Below, one piece after another: positions 1 to 8,778 of a stretch of 54,077 bases of DNA; positions within the stretch are counted from its first letter, which is position 1, and each line of letters starts with the position of its first letter. This stretch comes from Ramlibacter sp. (GTDB taxonomy: Bacteria > Pseudomonadota > Gammaproteobacteria > Burkholderiales > Burkholderiaceae_C), in assembly GCA_013815685.1 (NCBI GenBank), contig JACDFR010000024.1, positions 1 to 54,077 of the forward strand, in the 5' to 3' direction. The position numbers were made by a program, and so were the translations under genes. The notes beneath the pieces are model-generated. The model saw only the letters and a program-made list of their open reading frames with translations, had not been told where the DNA came from and made no database searches.

Positions 1-2
1 AA

Positions 3-569
3 CACGCGGCCAGCCTGCGGCTGATCCCCAACCTGGACGTCTGGCGCCCCTGCGACACGGCCGAGACGGCGGTGGCCTGGGCCGTGGCGCTGCAAAACAC
101 CGGCCGCCCCACCGCGCTGCTGCTGTCGCGCCAGAATCTTCCTTACGCCCCCAAGGCGGGTCTCGAAGACATCAGCAAGGGCGGCTACATCCTGGCCGAC
201 GCGGCAGAAGTCGGTCTGGACAGGAAGCCGCAGGCGGTGATCATCGCCACGGGCTCCGAGGTTCAGCTGGCGCTGAAGGCGCAGGAGCAGCTGGCCGCGC
301 GTCAGATCCCAGTGCGGGTGGTTTCCATGCCCAGCACCACCGCTTTCGACCGGCAGAGCGCGGCCTACAAGAACCAGGTGCTTCCCGCGGGCGTGCCGCG
401 CGTCGCCGTCGAGATGGGCGTGACCGATTTCTGGTGGAAATACGGTTGTGCCGCCGTGGTCGGGATCGACACCTACGGCGAATCGGCGCCGGCCAATGTA
501 TTGTTCAAGCACTTCGGTTTCACACCCGAGAACGTCGCGGACACGGTACGCGCCGTCCTGGCGCCATGA
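3..569 (+). CDS. tkt: Transketolase, C-terminal part (5' truncated by window edge)
   Basis: Transketolase transfers two-carbon ketol units in the pentose phosphate and Calvin cycles using thiamine diphosphate. Only the C-terminal 188 residues are in the window. The frame is open from base 3, and the residues before the first Met (LRLIPNLDVWRPCD) already match the family, so the gene starts outside the window. The segment covers the end of the pyrimidine-binding domain (WAVALQNTGRPTALLLSRQ) and the C-terminal transketolase domain, with the family-typical VIIATGSEVQLAL and RVVSMPS motifs and the ending GFTPENVADTVRAVL. It lies 27 bases upstream of gap on the same strand, a common tkt-gap carbon-metabolism pair in Burkholderiales. 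Identification is secure. Whether it is a Calvin-cycle or housekeeping copy cannot be told from this fragment. Confidence 0.95.
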   Translation, partial: HAASLRLIPNLDVWRPCDTAETAVAWAVALQNTGRPTALLLSRQNLPYAPKAGLEDISKGGYILADAAEVGLDRKPQAVIIATGSEVQLALKAQEQLAARQIPVRVVSMPSTTAFDRQSAAYKNQVLPAGVPRVAVEMGVTDFWWKYGCAAVVGIDTYGESAPANVLFKHFGFTPENVADTVRAVLAP

Positions 570-1595
<1,026 letters not shown>

Positions 1596-1609
1596 TCAGG
1601 GCTTGCGTG

Positions 1610-1631
1610 AAAACGCGCAGACGCGCGTTTT
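1610..1631 (+). terminator. Rho-independent-type terminator after gap
   Basis: A perfect 9-bp stem (AAAACGCGC / GCGCGTTTT) encloses a 4-base loop, 14 bases after the gap stop codon. The T run is part of the 3' stem arm. It sits between gap and the converging Mrr-like gene, so it can serve both strands. Confidence 0.75.
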
Positions 1632-1661
1632 ATGGCCGGATCGCTCTCACCTGGCTTGCCG

Positions 1662-2240
1662 TCAAGCGGGCAGGTGGGCGTCCTTCAGCAACAAAGCCAG
1701 TGCCGGGCCCTGCATGAGCTGGACCTGGTTTCTCTTGGCGAAACTGTGTGCGTTGGCGCTGAGGTCGCCGATCGCGATGTAGAGGCAGTGGGAGGCGCCC
1801 CGGGACTGCGCCGCGCCGTGCAGCGCTTGCAAAGCTTCCTCGCCATGCCGCGCCGCCTTCCAGCGCCGCGCGGCCACCAAGGTCGTCGCGCCTGCCCGCG
1901 TCAACTCGAAGTCGACCGCCCCGTGGGCCTGCTTGACCTCATAGCCCTGTTGGGCGAAGCCATGTTGCAGCAGCCTGGAAAATTCCGGCCAATTCATCCT
2001 GCTCACGGCGCCGAGTACAGCCGCGCATCGTTTCTCGCTAGGCAACCGCATTTGCTGCCACAAGGCCACCAGACCGATGCCGACGAACGGGAAGCCACCC
2101 ATCGCGCCCATTACGCGATAGGGCTCGGGCAGCAGAGCGAGGGCGGCGCTACCGAACACCAGCGCGATGGCCATGCTGATCCACCACGGCGAGCGCAGCA
2201 GCACGGCGAAAAGGGAGTTGGGAGCCATCTTGAACTTCAT
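1662..2240 (-). CDS. Membrane-anchored Mrr-like (restriction endonuclease fold) protein, probably degenerate
   Basis: A 192-residue protein starting at MKFKMAPNSL. Two hydrophobic segments (about residues 18-35 and 40-58) form a membrane hairpin, followed by a cytoplasmic domain resembling Mrr_cat nucleases: FSRLLQHGFAQQGYEV, then VDFELTR, then LVAARRWKAARHG. In active Mrr domains the last motif carries a Q/E-x-K pair (pattern VQCKRWK). Here those positions read A and R, so the catalytic site looks lost while the Asp before it is kept. The frame stays open 54 codons further upstream, but the extra sequence has no coding character, so I use the internal ATG. There is no clear Shine-Dalgarno. 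The role is unknown; a fold-derived scaffold is more likely than a restriction enzyme. Confidence 0.65.
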   Translation of the reverse strand: MKFKMAPNSLFAVLLRSPWWISMAIALVFGSAALALLPEPYRVMGAMGGFPFVGIGLVALWQQMRLPSEKRCAAVLGAVSRMNWPEFSRLLQHGFAQQGYEVKQAHGAVDFELTRAGATTLVAARRWKAARHGEEALQALHGAAQSRGASHCLYIAIGDLSANAHSFAKRNQVQLMQGPALALLLKDAHLPA

Positions 2241-2398
2241 GGTTCGCTTTTTAGCAGAGGCCGGCGTACGCGGGGCCACAGGCGTCAGGACGCCCGCCAG
2301 CGAGAGCGTGCAGGCGGCGTTGAAAGATGTGCTGACCAATGCGGTACATAAATCCCGAGCGCACAATTCAGGCCTGATCGGGATGGGGCCACTCAGCC

Positions 2399-2875
2399 TC
2401 AATGCTGGTGACCATGCGCCCCGTGCACGTGACGGTGCGCGATCTCTTCCGCGGTCGCGGCGCGCACGCCCGTCACATTGAGGACGAAGCGCAGCTCCCG
2501 GCCGGCGAGTGGGTGGTTCCCGTCCAGGTGGACGGTGTCGCCCTTGATCTTCATGACGTGAAAGACATGCGGCTGGCCGTCGTCGGTCTGGCCTTCCAGC
2601 TGGCCACCCACTTTGACGCCGGGCGGGAACTCTTTTTTGGGAATGGTACGGGTGAGAGCCTCGTCGCGGACGCCGAAGCCGTCCTCCGGCTTGAGCTGGA
2701 TCGTCACCTCATACCCAGCTTCGCGCCCGTCCAGCGCGGCCTCGATCTTGGGCAAGGTGTTTTCATACCCGCCGTGGAGATAGACCATCGGCTCGCGGCT
2801 TTCCTCGATCAGTTTGCCAGTGGCCTCGGCCACCTTGTAGCGCAGGGTCACCACAGTGTCTTTTTCTATTTTCAT
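2399..2875 (-). CDS. slyD: FKBP-type peptidyl-prolyl cis-trans isomerase, SlyD-like
   Basis: This class accelerates proline isomerisation and has chaperone activity through an insert-in-flap domain. The 158 residues start at MKIEKDTVVTLRYKV. The order is a split FKBP core (LRYKVAEATGKLIEES, then PMVYLHGGYENTLPKIEAALDG), the insert-in-flap region (about residues 70-120, with PEDGFGVRDEALTRTI), and the returning FKBP strand (VHLDGNHPLAGRELRFVLNV). The tail HRHVHGAHGHQH is rich in His and suggests metal (Ni/Zn) binding as in SlyD, though shorter. It is transcribed divergently from the proQ-like gene with only 39 bases between the starts, so their promoters must overlap. The Mrr-like gene lies downstream on the same strand after about 160 bases. 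Confidence 0.92.
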   Translation of the reverse strand: MKIEKDTVVTLRYKVAEATGKLIEESREPMVYLHGGYENTLPKIEAALDGREAGYEVTIQLKPEDGFGVRDEALTRTIPKKEFPPGVKVGGQLEGQTDDGQPHVFHVMKIKGDTVHLDGNHPLAGRELRFVLNVTGVRAATAEEIAHRHVHGAHGHQH

Positions 2876-2914
2876 GGTTCCGATTCTGCCGTGGAAATTG
2901 CGTACAGTCTGGGC

Positions 2915-3574
2915 ATGTCCGACACCGTCTCCGATCCCTTGCCACCCGTGCAGGCCAAGGCCCAGCCCAGGGGGCTTCGCCCGGCACGTCCCGCACATCA
3001 GGTCCTCGAGCGGCTGTTCCAGCTCTACCCGAAGATGTTCGGCGCGCGCTTTTTGCCGCTCAAGCTGGGCGTGTTCCAGGAAATCCTGGCCCTTCACCCC
3101 GACGACTTCAAGAAAGAAGATCTCAAGGCGGCGCTGGGGCTGCACGCACGCTCCACCCGTTACCTGGAAAGCGTGGCCGCCGGCCACCAGCGCCATGACT
3201 TGAACGGCGTGCCGGTCGAAGACGTCGCGCCCGAGCACGTGCATCACGCCATCATGGAAGTGTTCCGTCGCCGCCAGGCCCGCTCCAAGGAAGACCTTCG
3301 GCCCTGGCTGCGCTCGAGTCTGGTGGAAGCCATCAGGTCCTGCGGCCTGTCCCAGGGCGACTACCAGGAGCGGGTCCATGCCCAGGACGACGTCGCTGCG
3401 GCGGTATTGCGGGAAGCGTTCGCCGAACTGGCCGAACAGGCAGCCAAACGCGAAGCGTTGCTGCGCGCCTACGAGGCCAGCGGCCGAACGGCGGGTGAGT
3501 TTGCAGAAATGTACGGTCTCGACCCCAAACTGGTGGCCCAGGCGCTGGCGCAGCGCAAGACCGCTGCCGCTTAG
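2915..3574 (+). CDS. proQ: ProQ/FinO-family RNA chaperone
   Basis: ProQ/FinO proteins bind structured small RNAs and mRNA 3' ends. The 219-residue product starts at MSDTVSDPLPP. After a Pro/Ala-rich basic leader, the FinO domain spans about residues 27-145: LERLFQLYPKMFGARFLPLKLG, FQEILALHPDDF, and ALGLHARSTRYLESVAAGHQRHDL, the last being the usual RNA-binding helix region. A second half (about residues 145-219, mostly Ala/Glu/Arg helices) replaces the Tudor-like tail of E. coli ProQ. The frame continues open upstream across the slyD gene on the other strand, but that part is antisense to slyD. I chose the ATG where FinO-like sequence begins. The gene is monocistronic as far as visible. Confidence 0.85.
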   Translation: MSDTVSDPLPPVQAKAQPRGLRPARPAHQVLERLFQLYPKMFGARFLPLKLGVFQEILALHPDDFKKEDLKAALGLHARSTRYLESVAAGHQRHDLNGVPVEDVAPEHVHHAIMEVFRRRQARSKEDLRPWLRSSLVEAIRSCGLSQGDYQERVHAQDDVAAAVLREAFAELAEQAAKREALLRAYEASGRTAGEFAEMYGLDPKLVAQALAQRKTAAA

Positions 3575-3666
3575 CTTTACTTTCATACTGAAGTCGCTAC
3601 AGCGTGTAGCACTACTCCGAAGCCGAGCCGGGATCATGTCCTACATCAAGTGAGTGCTCGCTCGCT

Positions 3667-3885
3667 ATGCTGGAGCCCATGGCACCGGACAAAAAGACAT
3701 CCCCGCGCGACGACTACGAAGTGGCTTGGCACACCACGAAGACGGGTCGTCCCCTGCACCGCAAGCTGCTCCAGCGGCGAACGGAAGATTTGCCCGACAG
3801 CACCATCACCGCGGCAAATCATCATAGTGACGAGTCGTCCAGCGAGAGCAAGTACCCGATTCCGCGCGAAGACCGCGCGGGCTGA
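3667..3885 (+). CDS. Small hypothetical protein (68-72 aa)
   Basis: A short open frame in the 456-base interval between the proQ-like gene and the glutamine synthetase-like gene. Two ATGs are possible, at 3667 and at 3679 (MAPDKKTSPRDDYEVAWHT). The product is hydrophilic and charged, has no membrane segment and ends in a Ser/Glu-rich stretch (HSDESSSESKYPIPRED). Third codon positions are G/C-biased, which mildly favours real coding. No family is recognised and no strong ribosome site is visible. It could be a chance frame. Confidence 0.4.
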   Translation: MLEPMAPDKKTSPRDDYEVAWHTTKTGRPLHRKLLQRRTEDLPDSTITAANHHSDESSSESKYPIPREDRAG

Positions 3886-3971
3886 GCCGCTTTGAGGTGA
3901 GCCGAAACGCTTCGCGCTCGCTATGCTGCGGCAATGCGATGGCAGCCGACAGCCGGGTGGTTCTTAGTTTC

Positions 3972-4001
3972 CACAGCCCGGCGCTTTTGCCGTAGGCTGT
4001 G
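3972..4001 (+). promoter_or_regulatory. Leader hairpin upstream of the glutamine synthetase-like operon
   Basis: CACAGCC and GGCTGTG form a 7-bp outer stem. CGGC/GCCG extends it inside, with a two-base bulge and a GCTTTT loop. It ends 29 bases before the ATG of the glutamine synthetase-like gene. It lacks a downstream T run, so it is more likely an operator or mRNA structure than a terminator. The function is inferred only from position. Confidence 0.4.
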
Positions 4002-4030
4002 CGAACAACAATCTGCTTCAACGAAACGCC

Positions 4031-5401
4031 ATGGCAACCAAGGTTCATCCGGCCCTCGCGTCGGTCCGCAAGTCCGGCGCATCCAAGGTCAAGGTCGCGT
4101 GCAGCGACATCGACGGCGTGCTGCGCGGAAAGTACCTGCACAAGGACAAGTTCGAGGGCGCTGCCGACCAGGGGCCAGGAGGCGGCTTCGGTTTCTGCGA
4201 CGTGGTGTTCGGCTGGGACTGCACCGACACCACCTACGACAACGCCCAGGTCACCGGCTGGCAGCACGGCTTTCCGGACGCTTTGGCCCGTCTCGACCTG
4301 AACACCCACCGTCAGGTGCCATGGGACGGCGGCATCGATTTTTTCCTCGGCGAATTCATCAATACCGACGGCAGTCCCTACGCCGTCTGTCCGCGCCAGA
4401 CGCTCAAGCGCGTACTCAAGCGCGCCGAAAAGCTGGGCTTCCAGGTCATGACCGGCATGGAATACGAGTGGTTCAATTTCCTGGAGACGCCGCAGAGCTG
4501 GGCCGCCAAGAAGGGCGTGGGACCCGAGACGCTCACACCCGGCATGTTCGGCTATTCGCTCCTGCGCGTGAACCAGAACCGCGAGTTCTTCAACGCGATC
4601 ATGGATGAGATGCTCGCCTTTGGCGTGCCGATCGAGGGCTTGCACACCGAGACCGGGCCCGGCGTCTATGAGGCCGCCATCGGATTTTCCGAAGCGCTGG
4701 AGCAGGCCGACCGCGCCATCCTGTTCAAGACCGGCGCAAAGGAAATCGGGGCCCGCTTCGGCATCATGCCGAGTTTCATGGCGAAGTGGAGCGCGCAGTA
4801 CCCGGGTTGCAGCGGGCATATCCACCAGAGCCTGACGGACGGCAAGACCAACCAGTTCTACGACGCCAAGAGCCCTCGCAAGATGAGCAAGCTCTTCGAA
4901 AGCTATGTGGCGGGCCAGGTGCAGTGCCTGATGGAGTTCGCGCCGATGTTCTGGCCCACTATCAACAGCTACAAGCGCCTGGTGGACGGGTTCTGGGCGC
5001 CGGTCAAGCCGACCTGGGGCATCGACAACCGCACGGCGAGTTTTCGGGTGATCGCGGGCAGCCCCAAGGGGACACGGCTGGAAACCCGCTGTCCCGGCGC
5101 CGACGTCAATCCCTACTTGGCCATGGCGGCCGTCATCGCAGCGGGGCTGTACGGTGTCGAGAAGGGCCTGAAGCTGACGGCGCCGCCCATCACCGGCACC
5201 AACCTTGGAGCCGAAAACATCCCCAGGGCGCCCCGCACCCTGATCGAAACAACCCGCAACTTCAGCAATTCCAGCATCGCGCGGGATTTTCTGGGCGATA
5301 CCTTCGTCGAACACTTCGCGGCCACCCGCGACTGGGAATGGCGGCAGTGGCTGGACGGCGTGACCGACTGGGAGTTGAAGCGCTATTTCGAGATCATTTG
5401 A
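4031..5401 (+). CDS. Glutamine synthetase-like gamma-glutamylamide (amine) synthetase
   Basis: The family ligates glutamate to ammonia or amines with ATP. The 456 residues show a GS beta-grasp N-terminus (VKVACSDIDGVLRGKYLHKDKF) and a complete catalytic domain. The metal-ligand strand is MTGMEYEWFNF, followed by EGLHTETGPGVYEAAI, the ATP/His loop GCSGHIHQSL, and the ending ETRCPGADVNPYLAMAA. The adenylylation-loop Tyr of GlnA is not recognisable. True GlnA usually stands with ntrBC. This gene instead leads a four-gene operon with an alcohol dehydrogenase, a PuuD-like hydrolase and an aldehyde dehydrogenase. I infer it activates an amine or amino alcohol as the gamma-glutamyl amide, as PuuA (putrescine), GlnA4 (ethanolamine) or IpuC (isopropylamine) do. 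The substrate is unknown. Confidence 0.85.
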   Translation: MATKVHPALASVRKSGASKVKVACSDIDGVLRGKYLHKDKFEGAADQGPGGGFGFCDVVFGWDCTDTTYDNAQVTGWQHGFPDALARLDLNTHRQVPWDGGIDFFLGEFINTDGSPYAVCPRQTLKRVLKRAEKLGFQVMTGMEYEWFNFLETPQSWAAKKGVGPETLTPGMFGYSLLRVNQNREFFNAIMDEMLAFGVPIEGLHTETGPGVYEAAIGFSEALEQADRAILFKTGAKEIGARFGIMPSFMAKWSAQYPGCSGHIHQSLTDGKTNQFYDAKSPRKMSKLFESYVAGQVQCLMEFAPMFWPTINSYKRLVDGFWAPVKPTWGIDNRTASFRVIAGSPKGTRLETRCPGADVNPYLAMAAVIAAGLYGVEKGLKLTAPPITGTNLGAENIPRAPRTLIETTRNFSNSSIARDFLGDTFVEHFAATRDWEWRQWLDGVTDWELKRYFEII

Positions 5402-5444
5402 GGAAATGCATGGCGCCGCGGGCGTTTCAAAGGACTGTTCGATC

Positions 5445-6578
5445 ATGACCATCAGCGGCTTCTCGTTTCCCACCGCCATCCACTTCGGCGCCGGGGCTCG
5501 CAAGGAAGTGTCTCAGCACCTGCTGTCACAGGGGCTCAAGCGTCCGCTGATCGTCACCGACAAGGCGCTTGGCGCCTTGCCGGTGCTAGCCGAATTCAGG
5601 AGCCACCTCACCGGGCTGGAGGTCGCTGTGTTCGCAGGCGTGTTCGGAAACCCGACGGCCGGGCAGGTCAGCGACGGCGCCGCGGCATTCAGGTCGCATG
5701 GCGCCGATTGCATCATCGGCTTCGGCGGCGGCGCCGCGCTCGACGTGGCCAAGGTGGTGGGTATCGCAGCCACGCACGAAGGGCACATCCTCGACTACGC
5801 CTGGGACCATCCGCAGGTGCGGGCAATCGACCGGGATCTGCCGTATTTCGTCGCCATGCCGACGACCGCCGGCACCGGATCGGAAGTGGGACGCTCGGCC
5901 GTCATCAGCGAAGACCAGACCCACCTCAAGCGCGTGATTTTCAGCCCGAAGGTGCTGGCCCGTATCGTGTTCGCGGACCCCGAGCTCACCCTCGGCCTGC
6001 CGCCCCATGTCACCGCCGCCACCGGCATGGACGCGCTCACCCACAACATCGAAAGCTACCTGTCGCCAGCCTACCACCCGCTGTGCGACGGCATCGCGCT
6101 GGAGGGTACGCGCATCGCCGCCCGCGCCCTGCTCGCGGCCGTCAACGAACCGGGCAACCTGCAGGCACGCAGCGACATGATGATGGCGTCGATGATGGGT
6201 GCCATCGCGTTCCAGAAAGACCTGGGCGCGGTGCACGCCTGCGCCCATGCGCTGGGTGCGGTCTGCGACCTGCATCATGGCCTGGCCAACGCACTCATGA
6301 TCGACACGGTGCTGGCCTGGAACCGCGAAGCCGCGACGGAAAAGTTCGACGAGCTCGCGCATGTGTGCAAGGTGCAGGGCGGCGGCGAGGAGTTCGTCCC
6401 GTGGCTGCGGGCGCTCAAGTACAGGGTAGGCATCAGCGGCAAGCTGGGCGGGCACGGCGTCAAGCGCGAGCAGATCCCCAGGCTGGTCCAGATCGCCGAA
6501 GCCGACATCTGCCACCGGACCAATCCGCGGCCCTGCTCGGCGGCGGACTTCCAGCGGCTATTCGAAGAAGCGATGTAG
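5445..6578 (+). CDS. Iron-containing (group III) alcohol dehydrogenase
   Basis: This family interconverts alcohols and aldehydes with NAD(P) and a divalent metal. The 377 residues start at MTISGFSFPTAIHFGAG. An AAAGGA ribosome site 9 bases upstream decides this start over an ATG 39 bases earlier. The cofactor motif is GFGGGAALDVAKVVGI, followed by MPTTAGTGSEVGRSAVIS. The four metal ligands are visible: Asp and His in GMDALTHNIESY, and two His in HACAHALGAVCDLHHGLANAL. It lies 43 bases after the GS-like gene and 11 bases before the hydrolase. In the proposed pathway it would oxidise the gamma-glutamylated amino alcohol to the aldehyde, the step done by the oxidase PuuB in putrescine degradation. 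Confidence 0.93.
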   Translation: MTISGFSFPTAIHFGAGARKEVSQHLLSQGLKRPLIVTDKALGALPVLAEFRSHLTGLEVAVFAGVFGNPTAGQVSDGAAAFRSHGADCIIGFGGGAALDVAKVVGIAATHEGHILDYAWDHPQVRAIDRDLPYFVAMPTTAGTGSEVGRSAVISEDQTHLKRVIFSPKVLARIVFADPELTLGLPPHVTAATGMDALTHNIESYLSPAYHPLCDGIALEGTRIAARALLAAVNEPGNLQARSDMMMASMMGAIAFQKDLGAVHACAHALGAVCDLHHGLANALMIDTVLAWNREAATEKFDELAHVCKVQGGGEEFVPWLRALKYRVGISGKLGGHGVKREQIPRLVQIAEADICHRTNPRPCSAADFQRLFEEAM

Positions 6579-6589
6579 AGGCAACCCCG

Positions 6590-7390
6590 ATGGATAGCGC
6601 TTCCCGCCTGAAGATCGGCATCTCGGCCTGCTTCATGCACGCCGACCCTGCGAGAGCATTGTTCACCGGCAAGACCTTGCAGTACGTGGAACAGTCGATC
6701 GCGCATTGGGTCATGTCGACCGGGGCGCTGGCAGTCATGATCCCCAGTCCCACGGGGGCGACGCAGCGCGGCGACGTGACGCTCGACCACTATGCCCACT
6801 GGCTCGATGGCTTGGTCCTTCACGGAGGCGCGGACGTCTCCCCGCTGAGCTACGGCGAGCAGCCGCTGCAGGAGCGCTGGGCCGGCGACAAGATACGGGA
6901 CGAATACGAAATCGACCTGGTGGCGGCCTTCGAACGCCACGGCAAGCCGGTGTTTGGCGTCTGCAGGGGCCTGCAGCTGATGAACGTCGCGTACGGCGGG
7001 ACGCTCTACCAGGACATCCAGACCCAGTTGCCGCAAGCCCTGCTGCATCGCGACGCATCGATCTACGATCACAACTTTCACAGCGTTGAAATCCGGCCCG
7101 GCTCGCGGCTGGCCAGCCTTTACCCCGGGGCGGCCAAGGTGAAGGTCAATAGCATCCACCACCAGGCTATCAAGGACCTGGCCCCCGGCTTCGAAGTGGA
7201 AGCGGTGAGCAACGAAGATGGATTGATAGAAGCCATCCGGCGGCAGGATCCAGGCAAGCCGTACCTGGCCGCCGTCCAGTGGCACCCGGAGTTCCACCAG
7301 CAAGGATCGGATGTGCTGGACGACGCTGCCCTGCTGCGGGATTTCCTGGCCGCCGCCGCGGCAGTCAAGCAAGAGACACAAGCCTCATGA
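6590..7390 (+). CDS. PuuD-like gamma-glutamyl-gamma-aminobutyrate hydrolase (class I glutamine amidotransferase fold)
   Basis: PuuD-type hydrolases cleave gamma-glutamyl amides, releasing glutamate and the product amine or acid. The 266-residue protein starts at MDSASRLKIGISACF, with a GAGG site 8 bases upstream. The nucleophile elbow is PVFGVCRGLQLMNVAYGG. The oxyanion/substrate segment is LVLHGGADVSPLSYGE. The catalytic His-Glu pair is AVQWHPEFH near residue 230. Family members of this subgroup carry the conserved VNSIHHQAIKDL. Its stop overlaps the next start (ATGA), so translation is coupled to the aldehyde dehydrogenase. In this operon it would complete the route by freeing glutamate from the oxidised gamma-glutamyl compound. 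Confidence 0.92.
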   Translation: MDSASRLKIGISACFMHADPARALFTGKTLQYVEQSIAHWVMSTGALAVMIPSPTGATQRGDVTLDHYAHWLDGLVLHGGADVSPLSYGEQPLQERWAGDKIRDEYEIDLVAAFERHGKPVFGVCRGLQLMNVAYGGTLYQDIQTQLPQALLHRDASIYDHNFHSVEIRPGSRLASLYPGAAKVKVNSIHHQAIKDLAPGFEVEAVSNEDGLIEAIRRQDPGKPYLAAVQWHPEFHQQGSDVLDDAALLRDFLAAAAAVKQETQAS

Positions 7391-8760
7391 ATCGATTCAC
7401 CATCCGTAACCCCGCCAACGGCGAAAAGCTCGCCGAGCTCGAAGCCGACGACGCGGCCGGCGTGGCGATCAAGGCGGGGCGGGCGCGCGCCGCGCAAGCT
7501 GCGTGGGCGGCACGCTCGCTGGCCGAGCGCAAGGCCTGCATCGCCCACTTCCGTGACGGCGTCGTCCGCGACCTGGACGCATTGGCCGCGGTCATGACGC
7601 GGGAAACGGGCAAGCCGATCAAGATGTCGCGCAGCGAGCTCAACGGGCTGCTGGGCCGGATAGACTTCTTCCTCCAGGAAGTCGACCAGGCCATCGCCAC
7701 GCAAACGGTGTTCGACGAAGGCGGCATGAAAGAGCGCATCGAGCATGTGGCCTTGGGCGTGGTGGCCAACATCTCGGCCTGGAACTATCCCTGGTTCGTC
7801 GGATGCAACGTGATCGTCCCGGCGCTGCTGACCGGCAACGCCGTGCTCTACAAGCCTTCCGAGTACGCCACACTGACCGGGCTGGAGATGACCCGGCTGC
7901 TGCACCAGGCCGGAGTGCCCCAGGACGTGTTCGTGCCGGTCATCGGCGAGGGCCCGGTGGGCGCCGCGCTGCTGGACCAGAAGATCGATGGGCTTTTTTT
8001 CACCGGGTCCTACGCGACCGGGGCGCGCATCGCCCAGGCGGTGGGCTCCCGCTTCATGAAGCTGCAACTGGAGCTGGGCGGCAAGGACCCGACCTATGTC
8101 TGCGACGATGCGGATCCGTCGGCCGCAGCGCAATCGCTGGCCGATGGGGCCATGTACAACACCGGCCAGAGCTGCTGCTCGGTCGAACGCATCTACGTGC
8201 ACGAGAAGATCCACGATGCCTTTGTTGCCGCCTTCGTGGCGCAGGTCAAGGACATGAAGGCGGGCGACCCGATGAGCGAGGAGACCTACATCGGCGCGAT
8301 CACCCGCGCGCCTCAGCTCGATGTGCTGGATGCGCAGGTGGCCGACGCCAAGGCCAAGGGCGGCCGGCTTCTCCTGGGCGGCGGCCGGCTACCCGGTCCT
8401 GGAAACTGGTTTGCGCCCACGGTGTTCAGCCATGTCGACCATCGCATGGAACTGATGAAGGAGGAGAGCTTCGGCCCGCTGATCGGCATCCAGAAGGTGT
8501 CCGGGGACGAAGAGGCCGTGCGCCTGATGAACGACACGCGCTACGGCCTGACGGCCGGCGTCTACTCGCCCAATGGCGAGCGCGCACGGGCTGTTCTTGC
8601 GCGCGTCAACGCGGGCAGCCTGTACTGGAACTGCTGCGACCGCGTTAGTCCCCGGCTACCGTGGAGCGGTTTTGGCGACTCGGGAGTCGGCCTGACACTG
8701 TCCACCTACGGCATCCAGGCATTCACGCGGCCGCGGGCATGGCACCTGCGGCCGGCGTGA
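7387..8760 (+). CDS. Aldehyde dehydrogenase (NAD(P)-dependent, family typical of PuuC/BetB)
   Basis: It oxidises aldehydes to acids. The 457-residue product starts at MNRFTIRNPANGEKL, overlapping the upstream stop by 4 bases. Catalytic landmarks are NISAWNYPWFVGCN (substrate and Asn region), YKPSEYATLTG (cofactor), FTGSYATGARIAQ, the general base Glu in LELGGKDP, and the catalytic Cys in NTGQSCCSVERIYVHE. The C-terminal EESFGPLIGIQKV is complete. It is the last gene of the operon and converges on the PEBP gene with only 18 bases between stops. I infer it acts on the gamma-glutamyl aldehyde produced by the Fe-alcohol dehydrogenase. Confidence 0.93.
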   Translation: MNRFTIRNPANGEKLAELEADDAAGVAIKAGRARAAQAAWAARSLAERKACIAHFRDGVVRDLDALAAVMTRETGKPIKMSRSELNGLLGRIDFFLQEVDQAIATQTVFDEGGMKERIEHVALGVVANISAWNYPWFVGCNVIVPALLTGNAVLYKPSEYATLTGLEMTRLLHQAGVPQDVFVPVIGEGPVGAALLDQKIDGLFFTGSYATGARIAQAVGSRFMKLQLELGGKDPTYVCDDADPSAAAQSLADGAMYNTGQSCCSVERIYVHEKIHDAFVAAFVAQVKDMKAGDPMSEETYIGAITRAPQLDVLDAQVADAKAKGGRLLLGGGRLPGPGNWFAPTVFSHVDHRMELMKEESFGPLIGIQKVSGDEEAVRLMNDTRYGLTAGVYSPNGERARAVLARVNAGSLYWNCCDRVSPRLPWSGFGDSGVGLTLSTYGIQAFTRPRAWHLRPA

Positions 8761-8778
8761 GCGCCCATCGGCAAATGG

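Noticed and set aside
1662..2240. Active type IV restriction enzyme
   Set aside because: The catalytic Q/E-x-K pair is replaced by A and R, and there is no methyltransferase or specificity partner.
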